A stretch of DNA of 64,000 bases from G965197715 sp965247615 (GCA_965247615.1 OZ252022.1:2418001-2482000), one strand, 5' to 3'. Shown: positions 44,930 to 52,728, counted from the stretch's first letter. Numbers and translations: made by a program. The notes: generated by a model not told the origin, from the letters alone.

Positions 44930-46360
44930 GTGGACGTTTCCCAGATCAAGTTCGGCACCGACGGTTGGCGCGGTATCATCGCCGAGGACTTTACCTTCGA
45001 CAACGTGCGCGCCTGCGCTCAGGGCGTGGCAGCCTACGAGATACAGCAGAGCGGCGCGGATCGTCCCATCGTCGTGGGCTACGACACCCGGTTCGCCTCT
45101 GAGGAGTTTGCCGCGCACGCGGCCGAGGTGCTCGCCGGGAACGGCCTGCCGGTGCTCCTCTCCTCGCAGGTCACGCCGACGCCGGTGCTGAGCCACGCCG
45201 TCGTGAACCGCGGGGCCCGGGGCGGCGTCATCATCACCGCCAGTCACAACCCCGCCGCGTGGAACGGCTTCAAGGTGCGCACGCACTACGGAGGAAGTCC
45301 CCCCGTGGAAGCCCTGGAAGAGATTGAAGCGCACGTGCAGCGGATCGAAGGCCCCGCCGGCGTTCGCCGTCTGTCCCTCTCGGACGCCCGCAGCCAGGGC
45401 CTCGTCCAGGACGTCGACGCCACCGCCCCCTACCTGGAGCACGTGGCCACGGTGCTGGACCTGCAGCCCCTGCAAGACTCGGGGCTGCGGGTTGTCGTGG
45501 ACGCCATGCACGGCGCCGGCGCCGGCTATCTCCCCCGCCTTCTGGACGGCCCCGCGGGCAGTGTCCGTGAGATTCGCGCCGAGCGGAATCCGGCCTTCCC
45601 GGGCATGCACAACCCCGAGCCGGTGGAGCACAATCTGGCGGCCCTGGCCCAGGCCGTCGCCGATGAGCATGCCGACATCGGCCTGGCTCTGGACGGCGAC
45701 GCCGACCGCCTCGGCGTCATGGACGAGCATGGCCGGTTCATCACCCAGCTCCAGACCTATGCCCTGCTGGTCTACTACCTCCTGGAGGTCCGTGGACTCC
45801 GCGGCCTGGTGGTCAAGTCCGTTACCACGTCCAGCATGATCTGGCGATTGGGGGAGCTGTACGGTGTCCCGGTCCGGGAGACGGGCGTGGGATTCAAGTA
45901 CATCGCCCCCCTCATGGCCGAAGAGAACGCCCTCGCCGGCGGCGAAGAGAGCGGCGGCTACGCCTTCCGGGGCCACCTGCCCGAGCGGGACGGCATACTG
46001 AGCGGCCTCTTTGTCCTCGACCTCATGGCGCGAACAGGCAAGCGTCTCCTCGAGCTGATCGAGGAGCTCTACCGCCTGGTCGGCCCGCACCACTACGCGC
46101 GCTGGGACGTGCCCTTCGACGCCACGGAGCAGGGTCGTGTCCGCGACCGTGTGAGCCAGGCGCAGCCGGACACCCTCGGCGGAGTCAAGGTAACGGGGCG
46201 CGACGCCATCGACGGCTTCCGGTTCCACCTCCAGGGCGGCGGATGGGCAATCGTCCGGTCATCCGGCACGGAGCCCCTGCTTCGCATCTACGCGGAGGCC
46301 GAAAGCCCCGACCGAGTCCAACGTATCCTGGCGGACACTCGAGCCCTGGCGGGAGTGTAA
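44930..46360 (+). CDS. Phosphohexomutase (phosphoglucomutase/phosphomannomutase family)
   Basis: A 476-residue alpha-D-phosphohexomutase. The four domains show IKFGTDGWRGIIAEDF, the catalytic-serine loop in ITASHNPAAWNGFK, the metal loop LDGDADRLGV, and the sugar-binding GEESGGYAF, then the phosphate-binding SSGTEPLLR. GTG 44930 is preferred because TTGGAG lies about 9 bases upstream; TTG 44915 is an alternative. It probably makes glucose-1-phosphate or mannose-1-phosphate. The gene begins 48 bases after metK. Confidence 0.92.
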   Translation: MDVSQIKFGTDGWRGIIAEDFTFDNVRACAQGVAAYEIQQSGADRPIVVGYDTRFASEEFAAHAAEVLAGNGLPVLLSSQVTPTPVLSHAVVNRGARGGVIITASHNPAAWNGFKVRTHYGGSPPVEALEEIEAHVQRIEGPAGVRRLSLSDARSQGLVQDVDATAPYLEHVATVLDLQPLQDSGLRVVVDAMHGAGAGYLPRLLDGPAGSVREIRAERNPAFPGMHNPEPVEHNLAALAQAVADEHADIGLALDGDADRLGVMDEHGRFITQLQTYALLVYYLLEVRGLRGLVVKSVTTSSMIWRLGELYGVPVRETGVGFKYIAPLMAEENALAGGEESGGYAFRGHLPERDGILSGLFVLDLMARTGKRLLELIEELYRLVGPHHYARWDVPFDATEQGRVRDRVSQAQPDTLGGVKVTGRDAIDGFRFHLQGGGWAIVRSSGTEPLLRIYAEAESPDRVQRILADTRALAGV

Positions 46361-46550
46361 CCCGCAACCCTCCCCCACAAAGCCGTCGCGCCCCAGCGAC
46401 CCCGCCGTGGCGACCCCTCAACCCTCCCCCCCACAAAGCCGTCGCGCTAGCGACCCCCCAGGGCTTGCCAGTTAGCGGGGAACCCCCGACAAGGCCGTCG
46501 CGCTAGCGACCCCCCAGGGCTTGCCAGTTTGCGGGGAACCTGCGACACTG
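46361..46550. repeat. Intergenic repeat cluster (GTCGCGCTAGCGAC family)
   Basis: Three copies of a GC-rich unit whose core is GCCGTCGCG(C/CC)(TA)GCGACC, a short hairpin GTCGC-loop-GCGAC preceded by C-rich CCCTCCCCCACAAA. A 47-base direct repeat (46438-46484 and 46494-46540) differs at one base. The same core recurs near 52970, 53430, 53830 and 53910. Confidence 0.78.
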
Positions 46551-46600
46551 CCAGCAGCTAGTCCACGCAAGCGAGTGGACGAGGAACAGGAGGAGAGGTC

Positions 46601-46801
46601 ATGGGGTTCATTCGAGGCATCGGACTTCCTGAGCTACTGATCATCCTGACCATCATCCTGCTGGTCTTCGGGACCACGCGGCTTCCCAAGCTGGCGGGTT
46701 CCATGGGCAAGGCCGTGAAGGAGTTCCGCAAAGCTACCGACGGCGAAAAGCGCCCGTCGCGCAACGGCCGCCGCCCATCCCCCAAAGAGCCCGTAAAGTA
46801 G
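46601..46801 (+). CDS. tatA: Sec-independent protein translocase subunit TatA
   Basis: A 66-residue TatA: an N-terminal transmembrane helix (LPELLIILTIILLVFGTTRLP), the FG hinge and an amphipathic helix ending KAVKEFRKATDG, then a polar Arg/Pro tail. TatA multimerises to form the pore of the twin-arginine pathway. An AGGAGGAG Shine-Dalgarno precedes the ATG. No tatC is adjacent. Partial copies of its 3' end occur at about 48600 and 50670 (listed separately). Confidence 0.92.
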   Translation: MGFIRGIGLPELLIILTIILLVFGTTRLPKLAGSMGKAVKEFRKATDGEKRPSRNGRRPSPKEPVK

Positions 46802-46842
46802 CAACCGCCGCCTGACACCACCACCTCGCCCCAGCCACACGA

Positions 46843-46866
46843 AGGCCCCTTCTCGAGAAGGGGCCT
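46843..46866. repeat. Perfect 24-base palindrome after tatA
   Basis: AGGCCCCTTCTC followed by its exact reverse complement, 41 bases after the tatA stop. It has no T-run, so it may be a transcription end site of another kind. An identical copy lies at 50821-50844. Confidence 0.65.
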
Positions 46867-46929
46867 ATGCATTCCACGGTCAGCTCCCAGATGCCGCCGT
46901 TTCCCGGTCTCCTCTCCGCCCCCAAGCTC

Positions 46930-48159
46930 CTACTGATACGTCCAGGTGTCGAAAAGGTCGTTCGCCCGAACGCCGTTTGCGTCAACTAGCTGCGCGTCCG
47001 ATCCAAAGCCAATCCAGGCGATCTGGCTCTCTCCAACCATCAACGCGGGCTTGCCCTCTGGGGCAGCGCTGAAGATGAGCGTATCCGTGCCGCTTCCACT
47101 CAGCAGTGGCAGTTCCCACCCTCCGGTGGATGGCTCCAAGACGTACAGCACAATCTCGCCCTGAACAACCACGGGCTTGCTGAAGGTGACCTCCACGTTG
47201 CCATCACCGTTGCGGGCGAGACCCAAGACCGTGGCCGGCTCTTGGACGCCGCTGGAGAACGCCTCCGGCGGAAGCTCTGTGTAGCTCTCAGGCGGTTCTA
47301 TCGAAAGCGGCTCGCCGAAACCGTGGTAGCGGATGGTGGCGACGTCGCCTGCCTCACCGCCCAGGCCCACCGCGGAGACCCGGACCTCCCTGGTCAGAAA
47401 GTCATCGGCGCCCACGACACGGGTGAGGTTGCCGGCTGACAGAAGGTCCATGCCGCCCATCCCGCCGCCCTGTTCGGCGGGAGGTTCAGTGACGAGCACG
47501 TAGACCTTGGTCCCGTCGTCCAAGGTCACCATCTCCCCCAGCGTGGTTGGGACGTCGTTCGCCAGGTACAGCAGCCCGACCATCGGCGTAACGCTCAACA
47601 GCGCGTCATCGGGAGGAGTGCCCTTGACCCACTGCATGGATTCGGGGTCTTGGAAGTAGGTGTCCGCCCCGATGGTCACGCCCTTGATGTCGATTGTCTG
47701 CCCCGCGGGCCCCAGGGATACGGTGTACTGGAGCTTGTCCGGCAGAAGAACCCCGCCGCTCAGCCGCATGAGGCCCTCCCCAGCTCCCTCCGGCGCGCCT
47801 TCCATGGGAAAGACGGCCAGCAGATTGAACGTTAGCTCAAAGGAGAAGCTCTCATACTGCTGCATGGCCTGGGTGTTGCACGCAATGACCGTGGCAGCGT
47901 CGTCCAACGTGCCTCCTGCCGTACAATCGTCGGCAAGGGTGATGCCGCCGGAAACGGTGACGCCGGGATCGATGCTGGTTGTGGGGTCCGTTGAAGTCAC
48001 CGCCGTGTCGGATGAAGCGGTGGATGGCGCTGGTTCGACTGCCGGAGCGGGCTCCGTGACGACGGACGGCTGCGCCGTCGTCACGGAGTCGTCCCCGCAG
48101 GCGACGGAGGCCACGAACGCCAGAAGGATGACCACTGCCAGGAAGAATCGCCTTTTCAC
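46930..48159 (-). CDS. Putative lipoprotein
   Basis: A 409-residue secreted protein. The start GTG (48159) gives KRRFFLAVVILLAFVASVAC, a signal peptide with a lipobox-like VAC and the lipid-attached Cys. A long Ser/Thr/Pro/Ala linker (about 25-65) follows, then a globular region with CTAGGTLDDAATVIACNTQAMQQYESFSFELTF, reminiscent of LppX/LprG-like lipid-binding lipoproteins. The terminal region (IAWIGFGSDAQLV) has no known motif. An open frame extends upstream to 48342 but lacks a start and signal. It lies on the opposite strand from tatA. Confidence 0.78.
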   Translation of the reverse strand: MKRRFFLAVVILLAFVASVACGDDSVTTAQPSVVTEPAPAVEPAPSTASSDTAVTSTDPTTSIDPGVTVSGGITLADDCTAGGTLDDAATVIACNTQAMQQYESFSFELTFNLLAVFPMEGAPEGAGEGLMRLSGGVLLPDKLQYTVSLGPAGQTIDIKGVTIGADTYFQDPESMQWVKGTPPDDALLSVTPMVGLLYLANDVPTTLGEMVTLDDGTKVYVLVTEPPAEQGGGMGGMDLLSAGNLTRVVGADDFLTREVRVSAVGLGGEAGDVATIRYHGFGEPLSIEPPESYTELPPEAFSSGVQEPATVLGLARNGDGNVEVTFSKPVVVQGEIVLYVLEPSTGGWELPLLSGSGTDTLIFSAAPEGKPALMVGESQIAWIGFGSDAQLVDANGVRANDLFDTWTYQ

Positions 48160-48259
48160 GTCAGCTTCTTTCGATGAGGATTTCCATCTGTTCCAATAGG
48201 TCTGGGCCCGGAAGGCCGCTACCTCTATGAGTATACGGCGAAGCACCTGGCGGCGTGAT

Positions 48260-48508
48260 GTGGATGGGGTACGGTGGCGCGTGGCCAGACGACGCGCCGG
48301 TGGAGGTGGTCGTGGGGCCTGTCCCCCTTGAGCGAGTTGCACGCCCCGCGGAGCGGCAGCAGGTTCCCCTAGTGACCCGTCCCGCCCCGCGACCGCGGCG
48401 CCATGTGGTCCACCTCAAAGTGCCGGACATCGAAGTCACGCCGGCGCCCGTTGCACCGCCCCTCCTGCCGCCCGAACAGTACATCTGTGCTCTGCCGGTA
48501 GGGGACGA
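48260..48508 (-). pseudogene. Decayed HNH endonuclease fragment
   Basis: Minus strand, one frame: VPYRQSTDVLFGRQEGRCNG, FEVDHMAPRSRGGTGH, then a TAG stop (48369-48371), then GNLLPLRGACNSLKGDRP. This is the HNH zinc-type nuclease pattern (CxxC, H, N, CxxC), but one Cys of each pair has become Arg (CNGRRR, RGACN) and a stop interrupts it. Genuine family members read CNGC and LCGACN. Non-functional by sequence. Confidence 0.68.
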
Positions 48509-48599
48509 GAGCCGCGGCAACGCCCCGACGGTGCGGGGGCAGAGCGCGTACTGGGTGCAGTACAACAGCGGCAAGAAGAGCCTGGCCATCAACCAATGA

Positions 48600-48634
48600 G
48601 CCGGTAAAGTAGCAGCCGCCGCCTGACACCACCC
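48600..48634 (+). repeat. Short copy of the tatA 3' end
   Basis: About 35 bases match the end of tatA and its 3' flank (46788-46823), GTAAAGTAGCAGCCGCCGCC here versus GTAAAGTAGCAACCGCCGCC there. Part of the tail-duplication set. Confidence 0.65.
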
Positions 48635-48659
48635 CAGGGGGTAGCACGCTAGCGGTGTC

Positions 48660-48689
48660 ACTAGGGATTTCCTCCCACAAATCCCTAGT
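48660..48689. repeat. Eleven-base inverted repeat
   Basis: ACTAGGGATTT, 8-base loop, AAATCCCTAGT. Perfect arms. It lies just before the hicA fragment, so could be an operator or hairpin; no function can be assigned. Confidence 0.45.
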
Positions 48690-48720
48690 CAATTGGTTGC
48701 ACTACTGCTACCCTATATTC

Positions 48721-48822
48721 ATGGACAAGGCAATTGAGGAGGCAAGGCGTAACCTGCGGAACGTTCGGTTTCCTGAGCTTCGCAAGCTCTGCGACCACTA
48801 TTTTGGGGAGCCGCGACAGGAG
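48721..48822 (+). pseudogene. hicA toxin gene, 5' fragment (split by repeat and IS30)
   Basis: ATG-initiated MDKAIEEARRNLRNVRF, then PELRKLCDHYFGEPRQ: the N-terminal part of a HicA-like mRNA interferase (family ARRNxxNVRFxEL). The frame runs straight into a non-homologous repeat (GAGACCTTTGCACAAC...) so the central catalytic His (GSH) is missing here. The matching 3' fragment lies at 50060-50128. Confidence 0.75.
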
Positions 48823-48950
48823 ACCTTTGCACAACCGTCACTCCCTCACTCCTTGGCCGTCATCCCCTCACCCACCCGCCGTCACTCCCTCACTCCCCCG
48901 CCGTCATTCCCGCACACCCCCGCCGTCATTCCCGCGAAGGCGGGAATGTG
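48823..48950 (+). repeat. REP-like intergenic repeat inside hicA
   Basis: Contains GGAGACCTTTGCACAACCGTCA-type sequence, several CCGTCATTCCC blocks, and CATTCCCGCG..CGGGAATG, an inverted repeat. Related copies lie near 53286-53360 and 53767-53880. It is the junction where hicA is interrupted. Confidence 0.7.
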
Positions 48951-49936
48951 GATTCACATTTCAAGTGCAACACCTGATTTAGGAATATCTCAGCAGGAGT
49001 CCGGTATCCCAGGCATTTGCGGGGGGTATTGTTATATGCCTGCACCAGCTGAGTAAACCGCTTCTCGGACAACCCCGCCAGGTCCGTTTTCCGGGGCAGG
49101 GTGCGGCGCATACGCCCGATGGCGTTCTCCACACCCCCCTTCTGCCAGGGGGAGCAGGTGTCGCAGAAGAAGGTCTCTACCCCTAGAGCATGGAGGTGGT
49201 AATGCCTTGCGAACTCCGTCCCGTTATCGAAGGTGACCGTCCGGCGCCACTGGGGCGGGAAAGCACCCAGCACCTGGGACATGGCACGGGCGATGGGGTC
49301 TGCGGCCTTCCCCGGTGGTCTGAGGGCGATGAGCAGGCGGGAGTGGCGCTCGTGGAGGGTGAGGACTGCCTGCCCGTAGGTCCTGAACAGCATCAGGTCT
49401 GCTTCCCAGTGGCCGGGGGTCTGCCGGTCGTCAGCAGCCTGGGGCCGTTCTGCCAAGGGGCGGCGGTGGGCGATGAAGGATGCGGGGCTGCCTCCCTTGC
49501 GCCCCCGGAAGCCCCGTTTGGACTTCGCCCTGGGCAGGTAGTGACGCCATGAGTAGTCCTTCTTCCGGGCCATCTGAGAGTAGATGAACCGGTAGATGCT
49601 CTCATGGGAGAGGACCTGCCGACCTTCGTCCAGAGCGAGACGTCCGGCCACTTGCTCCGGAGACCAGCCCTGTCCCAGACGGGAGAAGACCTTCTCCCGC
49701 AGAGGACCATCCCGCTCCAGCCGGGAACCCCGCCAACGACGGGCGTGGGCCTGCTGGTCGGCATATACAGGTTGGTATCCTTGGGTCCGTGAACCGTTGC
49801 GCTTCATCTCTCTAGCCACCGTCGATGGCGGGCGATCCACACCTGCTGCGATTTGGCGGACCGAGTATCCCTTGGCAAGTAGTCGGGCAATCTCACATCG
49901 CTCTTCAATGGTGACCTGTGTATATTCTTTTCCCAT
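48926..49936 (-). CDS. IS30-family transposase
   Basis: A 336-residue DDE transposase. The N-terminal HTH (about 10-45; LTIEERCEIARLLAKGYSVRQIA-like) is followed by a basic region and the catalytic domain with HWEADLM (D), FDNGTEFA (D) and VENAIGRMRR (E). It appears intact and full length. The stop lies in the neighbouring repeat, outside the inferred terminal inverted repeat, so the native C-terminus may be a few residues different. Confidence 0.93.
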   Translation of the reverse strand: MGKEYTQVTIEERCEIARLLAKGYSVRQIAAGVDRPPSTVAREMKRNGSRTQGYQPVYADQQAHARRWRGSRLERDGPLREKVFSRLGQGWSPEQVAGRLALDEGRQVLSHESIYRFIYSQMARKKDYSWRHYLPRAKSKRGFRGRKGGSPASFIAHRRPLAERPQAADDRQTPGHWEADLMLFRTYGQAVLTLHERHSRLLIALRPPGKAADPIARAMSQVLGAFPPQWRRTVTFDNGTEFARHYHLHALGVETFFCDTCSPWQKGGVENAIGRMRRTLPRKTDLAGLSEKRFTQLVQAYNNTPRKCLGYRTPAEIFLNQVLHLKCESTFPPSRE

Positions 49937-49972
49937 GACAACACCTTACTCTGGTGTTGCACTTCGTTTGTG
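48955..49972 (-). mobile_element. IS30-family insertion sequence
   Basis: About 1.02 kb, one transposase gene. Ends inferred from 23-base imperfect terminal inverted repeats (48955-48977 and 49950-49972) that share a perfect core AAGTGCAACACC. It is inserted within hicA remnants and next to a REP-like repeat. Further outwards GTGGATTC/GAATCCAC also form an inverted pair. Confidence 0.82.
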
Positions 49973-50015
49973 AGTCTAGAGAATCCACGGGGGGCGGGGC
50001 CGCAGGTTGGCGCGA

Positions 50016-50058
50016 GCTGCTCCGCTTTCACGACCTCGCTCTCCACGGGGAGTTACGG
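50016..50058. repeat. Fragment shared with 24494-24536
   Basis: About 43 bases closely matching the fragment downstream of rpmB. It sits directly before the hicA 3' fragment. Confidence 0.6.
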
Positions 50059-50059
50059 C

Positions 50060-50128
50060 ATGGCCAAGCCGTATCAGGTACGCCAGGTGCTCGATGCCAT
50101 CGCCAAGATGGAGGAGATGCAAAAGTGA
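50060..50128 (+). pseudogene. hicA toxin gene, 3' fragment
   Basis: Reads MAKPYQVRQVLDAIAKMEEMQK then TGA. KPYQVRQVL is the characteristic C-terminal block of HicA-like proteins. Its TGA overlaps the GTG of the hicB-like frame (GTGA), the usual toxin-antitoxin arrangement. The middle of the toxin gene is missing or displaced by IS30 and repeats. Confidence 0.75.
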
Positions 50129-50571
50129 CCGACCGCTATGTGTACCGCGTCATGTGGTCCGAGGAAGACGGGGAGTACGTCGGGTTGTGTGCCGAGTTTC
50201 CCTCACTCAGCCACTTGGACGATACTCCCGAGAAGGCGTTCGCGGGCATTCGTGAAGTCGAGGTAGCCGCCGCCGTGGAGTCTCATCCTACAAGAGGACG
50301 GCGGCGGATGTGTGAGGAGCCTTTGCGCCAGTTGGATAGAGAACCAGCTATAGGCGGGACCCTGCGGGAGCTGCTCCGAAGTCGTACGCCTGACGGCAGC
50401 GCGACGCCGGAGACACATCGTACCCTGGCAATCGACGGAGCCGAGGCGGGCTGTCAGCATGAAGGCGCGACGCGTCGCGCCTGCAGGCTCCAGATGGGTA
50501 TCGCCGTGGAGATCCTACAAGAGGACGGCGACCCGGTGCCGGAGCCCACCGCGAGGCGGGTGTCAGCATGA
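50125..50571 (+). pseudogene. Decayed hicB antitoxin frame
   Basis: A 148-residue open frame starting GTG, overlapping the hicA fragment stop. Residues 1-45 (YVYRVMWSEEDGEYVGLCAEFPSLS, then TPEKAFAGIREV) are a good HicB N-terminal domain. Then the frame is disturbed: a 4-base insertion (TCTC at about 50281-50284) separates GTGGAG from ATCCTACAAGAGG; a second, uninterrupted copy of that segment (VEILQEDGDPVPEP) occurs near 50510. A PETHRTLAIDGAEAG stretch resembles the HicB C-terminal ribbon-helix-helix. Partial duplications and shifts argue against function. Confidence 0.65.
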
Positions 50572-50648
50572 ATCGACTGGCGAGGAGATAGCGTTGCCCA
50601 ACCAGCGCGCCCCAACAAGGCAAAGCGGATGGCTACCGATAGGTGGCG

Positions 50649-50753
50649 ATGGTCAAGGGGGACGACGTGCGGGAGTTCCGCAAAGCCACCGACGCCGAAA
50701 AGCGAACGTCGCGCAATGGCCGCCGCCCATCCCCCAAAGAGCCCGTAAAGTAG
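50649..50753 (+). pseudogene. tatA 3'-end duplicate (no transmembrane helix)
   Basis: A 34-residue frame MVKGDDVREFRKATDAEKRTSRNGRRPSPKEPVK is tatA's last 28 codons with a short new start; the helix needed for TatA is absent. The homology continues past the stop to about 50918, including the 24-base palindrome, interrupted by two short insertions. Confidence 0.75.
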
Positions 50754-50820
50754 CAACCGCCGCCTGGCACCACCCCCTCACCCCACCTAGCTACCAGCAA
50801 CCCTCGCCCCAGCCACACGA

Positions 50821-50844
50821 AGGCCCCTTCTCGAGAAGGGGCCT
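50821..50844. repeat. Second copy of the 24-base palindrome
   Basis: Identical to the palindrome after tatA (46843-46866), in the 3' flank of the duplicate. Confidence 0.65.
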
Positions 50845-50948
50845 ATGCATTCCACGCCGATAGACAGCCTGGCGAAAGCACAGAGGGCCGCGCCCCAGGT
50901 CGACGGTCAGCTCCCAGGAGTTGGCGCGTCGCTGGCGGATGGAGCCTT

Positions 50949-51413
50949 TCATCGGCCATTACACCTCGGGCATAGAACGCCAGACCTACCAGTGGTTTGT
51001 AAGATAGACTTGATGCCATCTTCATAGCAATATGGGCATATGAAATGCGTGGGCTCATCATCTCGTCGCGCTTCATCGCGTAGCTTGTAGGCAATCGCCG
51101 CTTCCTCACTAGAAGTAGAAGTAGGAGCCAACACGTACCGTGCTTTCTCCTCCTCCCAATCTCTAGAACGCACAGCCTCCTCTTCCAATTGAGCTATTCG
51201 CGAGGAAAGGAGCCTCTGCGTCGCCTGGGCTTCTAGCGCTACCGCCTGTGCGGCTATAATGGTTCCCTGCATTTCAATGATGGCCCCGTTCAAGTCGCGG
51301 GTAAATTCCTCACTTGCTCCGTCCTGCTTGGCCCTGCCTACAAGAGCACTGAACTTCTCAACGATACTGACTATGGCTTGGAGGCTCTGGGGAAGGTCAC
51401 CCAACATCTCCAT
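50949..51413 (-). CDS. Uncharacterised coiled-coil protein with C-terminal zinc ribbon
   Basis: A 154-residue protein. Residues about 1-95 are helical and charged, likely coiled coil (IVSIVEKFSALVGRAKQ, then ATQRLLSSRIAQLEEEAVRS). Residues about 125-154 contain CPYC and CPRC, a zinc ribbon. The ATG at 51413 has GAGGAGGAG just upstream, which decides the start; an upstream frame begins at GTG 51464. The region is AT-richer than its surroundings, which suggests transfer. Function unknown; phage-derived is possible. Confidence 0.72.
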   Translation of the reverse strand: MEMLGDLPQSLQAIVSIVEKFSALVGRAKQDGASEEFTRDLNGAIIEMQGTIIAAQAVALEAQATQRLLSSRIAQLEEEAVRSRDWEEEKARYVLAPTSTSSEEAAIAYKLRDEARRDDEPTHFICPYCYEDGIKSILQTTGRSGVLCPRCNGR

Positions 51414-51555
51414 CAGATTCTCCTCCTCACATGCAGGTACTCCCATCTCCTTGAGGCGGGCCACCAGGTACGCCTACCGCCACGCGCCCGCATCACCGCC
51501 TCCGTCGGCGGCGGGTTGCCTGCGCCCGTCGAGAAGGTCTTGTCGCCGGGGCTGG

Positions 51556-52134
51556 TTACTCAGAGGATGCCCCCCATTCCTCAATCTCTGCATTGACAGA
51601 CCCCTTGAAGAACGACACCCTCTTGCCTCTGACGATCTGTTCGGCAGAACGCCAGTCCACTTCGATATTAGGTTTCTGGCCGTCTCCCATTGATTTCTGC
51701 ACATTCTCTCCCGACATGCGGCCCTTCCAAGAATTAGCGCTGTGGCAGAATCCCACTCTTCCTGACCACCTGCCGAGTTCGGCATACGACCACATATTCC
51801 CGTCATAGAGAAACCCTAAAACACTGTCCCAATATCCTCTGTCGTTCTGTATGCTCTGTGGAGTGTTGGGGATCAGCAGCACCTCTGCAGACATGCGGCT
51901 AACCGCATCTTCGTATTTCGTCAACTCAGGGAAGCGCTGAACGTCGCCCCATTTCAGACCGCCCTTACACTCAACAAATACAGAGGTGTCCCCCTGCAGA
52001 AGAAAATCGGGAAGCCATCTACCGAGGGGATGCTGTGGTTTTTCCCATCGCCATCCGTATCTATTGAAGAGGGCGGCACAAGCAGCTTCGTGGAAGGTGT
52101 CGAACTCATTGTTCTGGAATGTTACTTTCGGCAT
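51556..52134 (-). CDS. PD-(D/E)XK nuclease-like protein
   Basis: A 192-residue protein with the nuclease core FHEAACAALFNRYGWRW (Glu helix), LPDFLL (the PD), and FVECKGG (the ExK), with the usual spacing. The rest has no match that I can place. Such proteins include phage and restriction endonucleases; there is no methyltransferase nearby. Lower GC, adjacent to a coiled-coil/zinc-ribbon gene. Likely an accessory, mobile-element gene. Confidence 0.72.
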   Translation of the reverse strand: MPKVTFQNNEFDTFHEAACAALFNRYGWRWEKPQHPLGRWLPDFLLQGDTSVFVECKGGLKWGDVQRFPELTKYEDAVSRMSAEVLLIPNTPQSIQNDRGYWDSVLGFLYDGNMWSYAELGRWSGRVGFCHSANSWKGRMSGENVQKSMGDGQKPNIEVDWRSAEQIVRGKRVSFFKGSVNAEIEEWGASSE

Positions 52135-52235
52135 ATCGTTCCTTTCAGTTCTCGGTCCAGAGGGTCTTGTTGACGCCGTCGGGTTCCTTCAAGTCACCCC
52201 TCGTGAGCTAGCTGCCCGGCATCGCTGAACGGTCA

Positions 52236-52421
52236 TCATCCTCGGAGGCGTGCGCCGGGCTCGAAGTCGTCGTCCAGCCACCGGACGAAGTGGCTTGCGT
52301 GCCGGCAGTAGGTCCCTTTGCTTGTATCTCTCATAGGGTTCGACTTCGACTCGATCTCGTCGATGTACGACTTGAGGGCGACCTTGACCGCTGCCAGGAT
52401 CTCGGGGCTGACCTTCGGCAT
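52236..52421 (-). CDS. Small protein resembling a phage-integrase SAM-like N-terminal domain
   Basis: A 61-residue protein, starts MPKVSPEILAAVKVALKSYI. A GACTCCTCCTT on the plus strand gives an AAGGAGGAGTC Shine-Dalgarno on the coding strand. The remaining DTSKGTYCRHASHFVRWL resembles the SAM-like DNA-binding start of tyrosine recombinases, but the catalytic domain is absent. It lies about 220 bases from tRNA-Leu. Confidence 0.6.
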   Translation of the reverse strand: MPKVSPEILAAVKVALKSYIDEIESKSNPMRDTSKGTYCRHASHFVRWLDDDFEPGARLRG

Positions 52422-52642
52422 GACTCCTCCTTGCTGGCTGGAGCAGACTAACACTCGATGCCTTGCTCAGTCCCCCTCATCCGTGAAGAGCCGGCTGCAC
52501 CACCTGACCTCGCCCCACACCTCCGTGTCGTCCGTCCGGGGGGTCATCGCCCACGCCAGGTTGGCGCTCTGCCACTACAGCTACCAGGCGCCTGCAAGCG
52601 TCCACACGGAAGGCTAGTGCTGCCACCGTGGGGGGGTGCGTA

Positions 52643-52728
52643 TGGTGCCGAAGGAGGGATTCGAACCCACACACCCTTGCGGGCAGCGGATTTTGAGTCC
52701 GCCGCGTCTACCATTCCGCCACTTCGGC
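52643..52728 (-). tRNA. tRNA-Leu (anticodon CAA)
   Basis: Acceptor GCCGAAG/CTTCGGC, long variable arm, anticodon loop CTCAAAA giving CAA, and T-arm GGTTCGAATCCC. A CCA end is encoded (52643-52645). Standard class-II tRNA. Confidence 0.95.

Noticed and set aside
46843..46866. Palindrome as a classical rho-independent terminator
   Set aside because: The stem is perfect but no T-tract follows; it is listed as a repeat.
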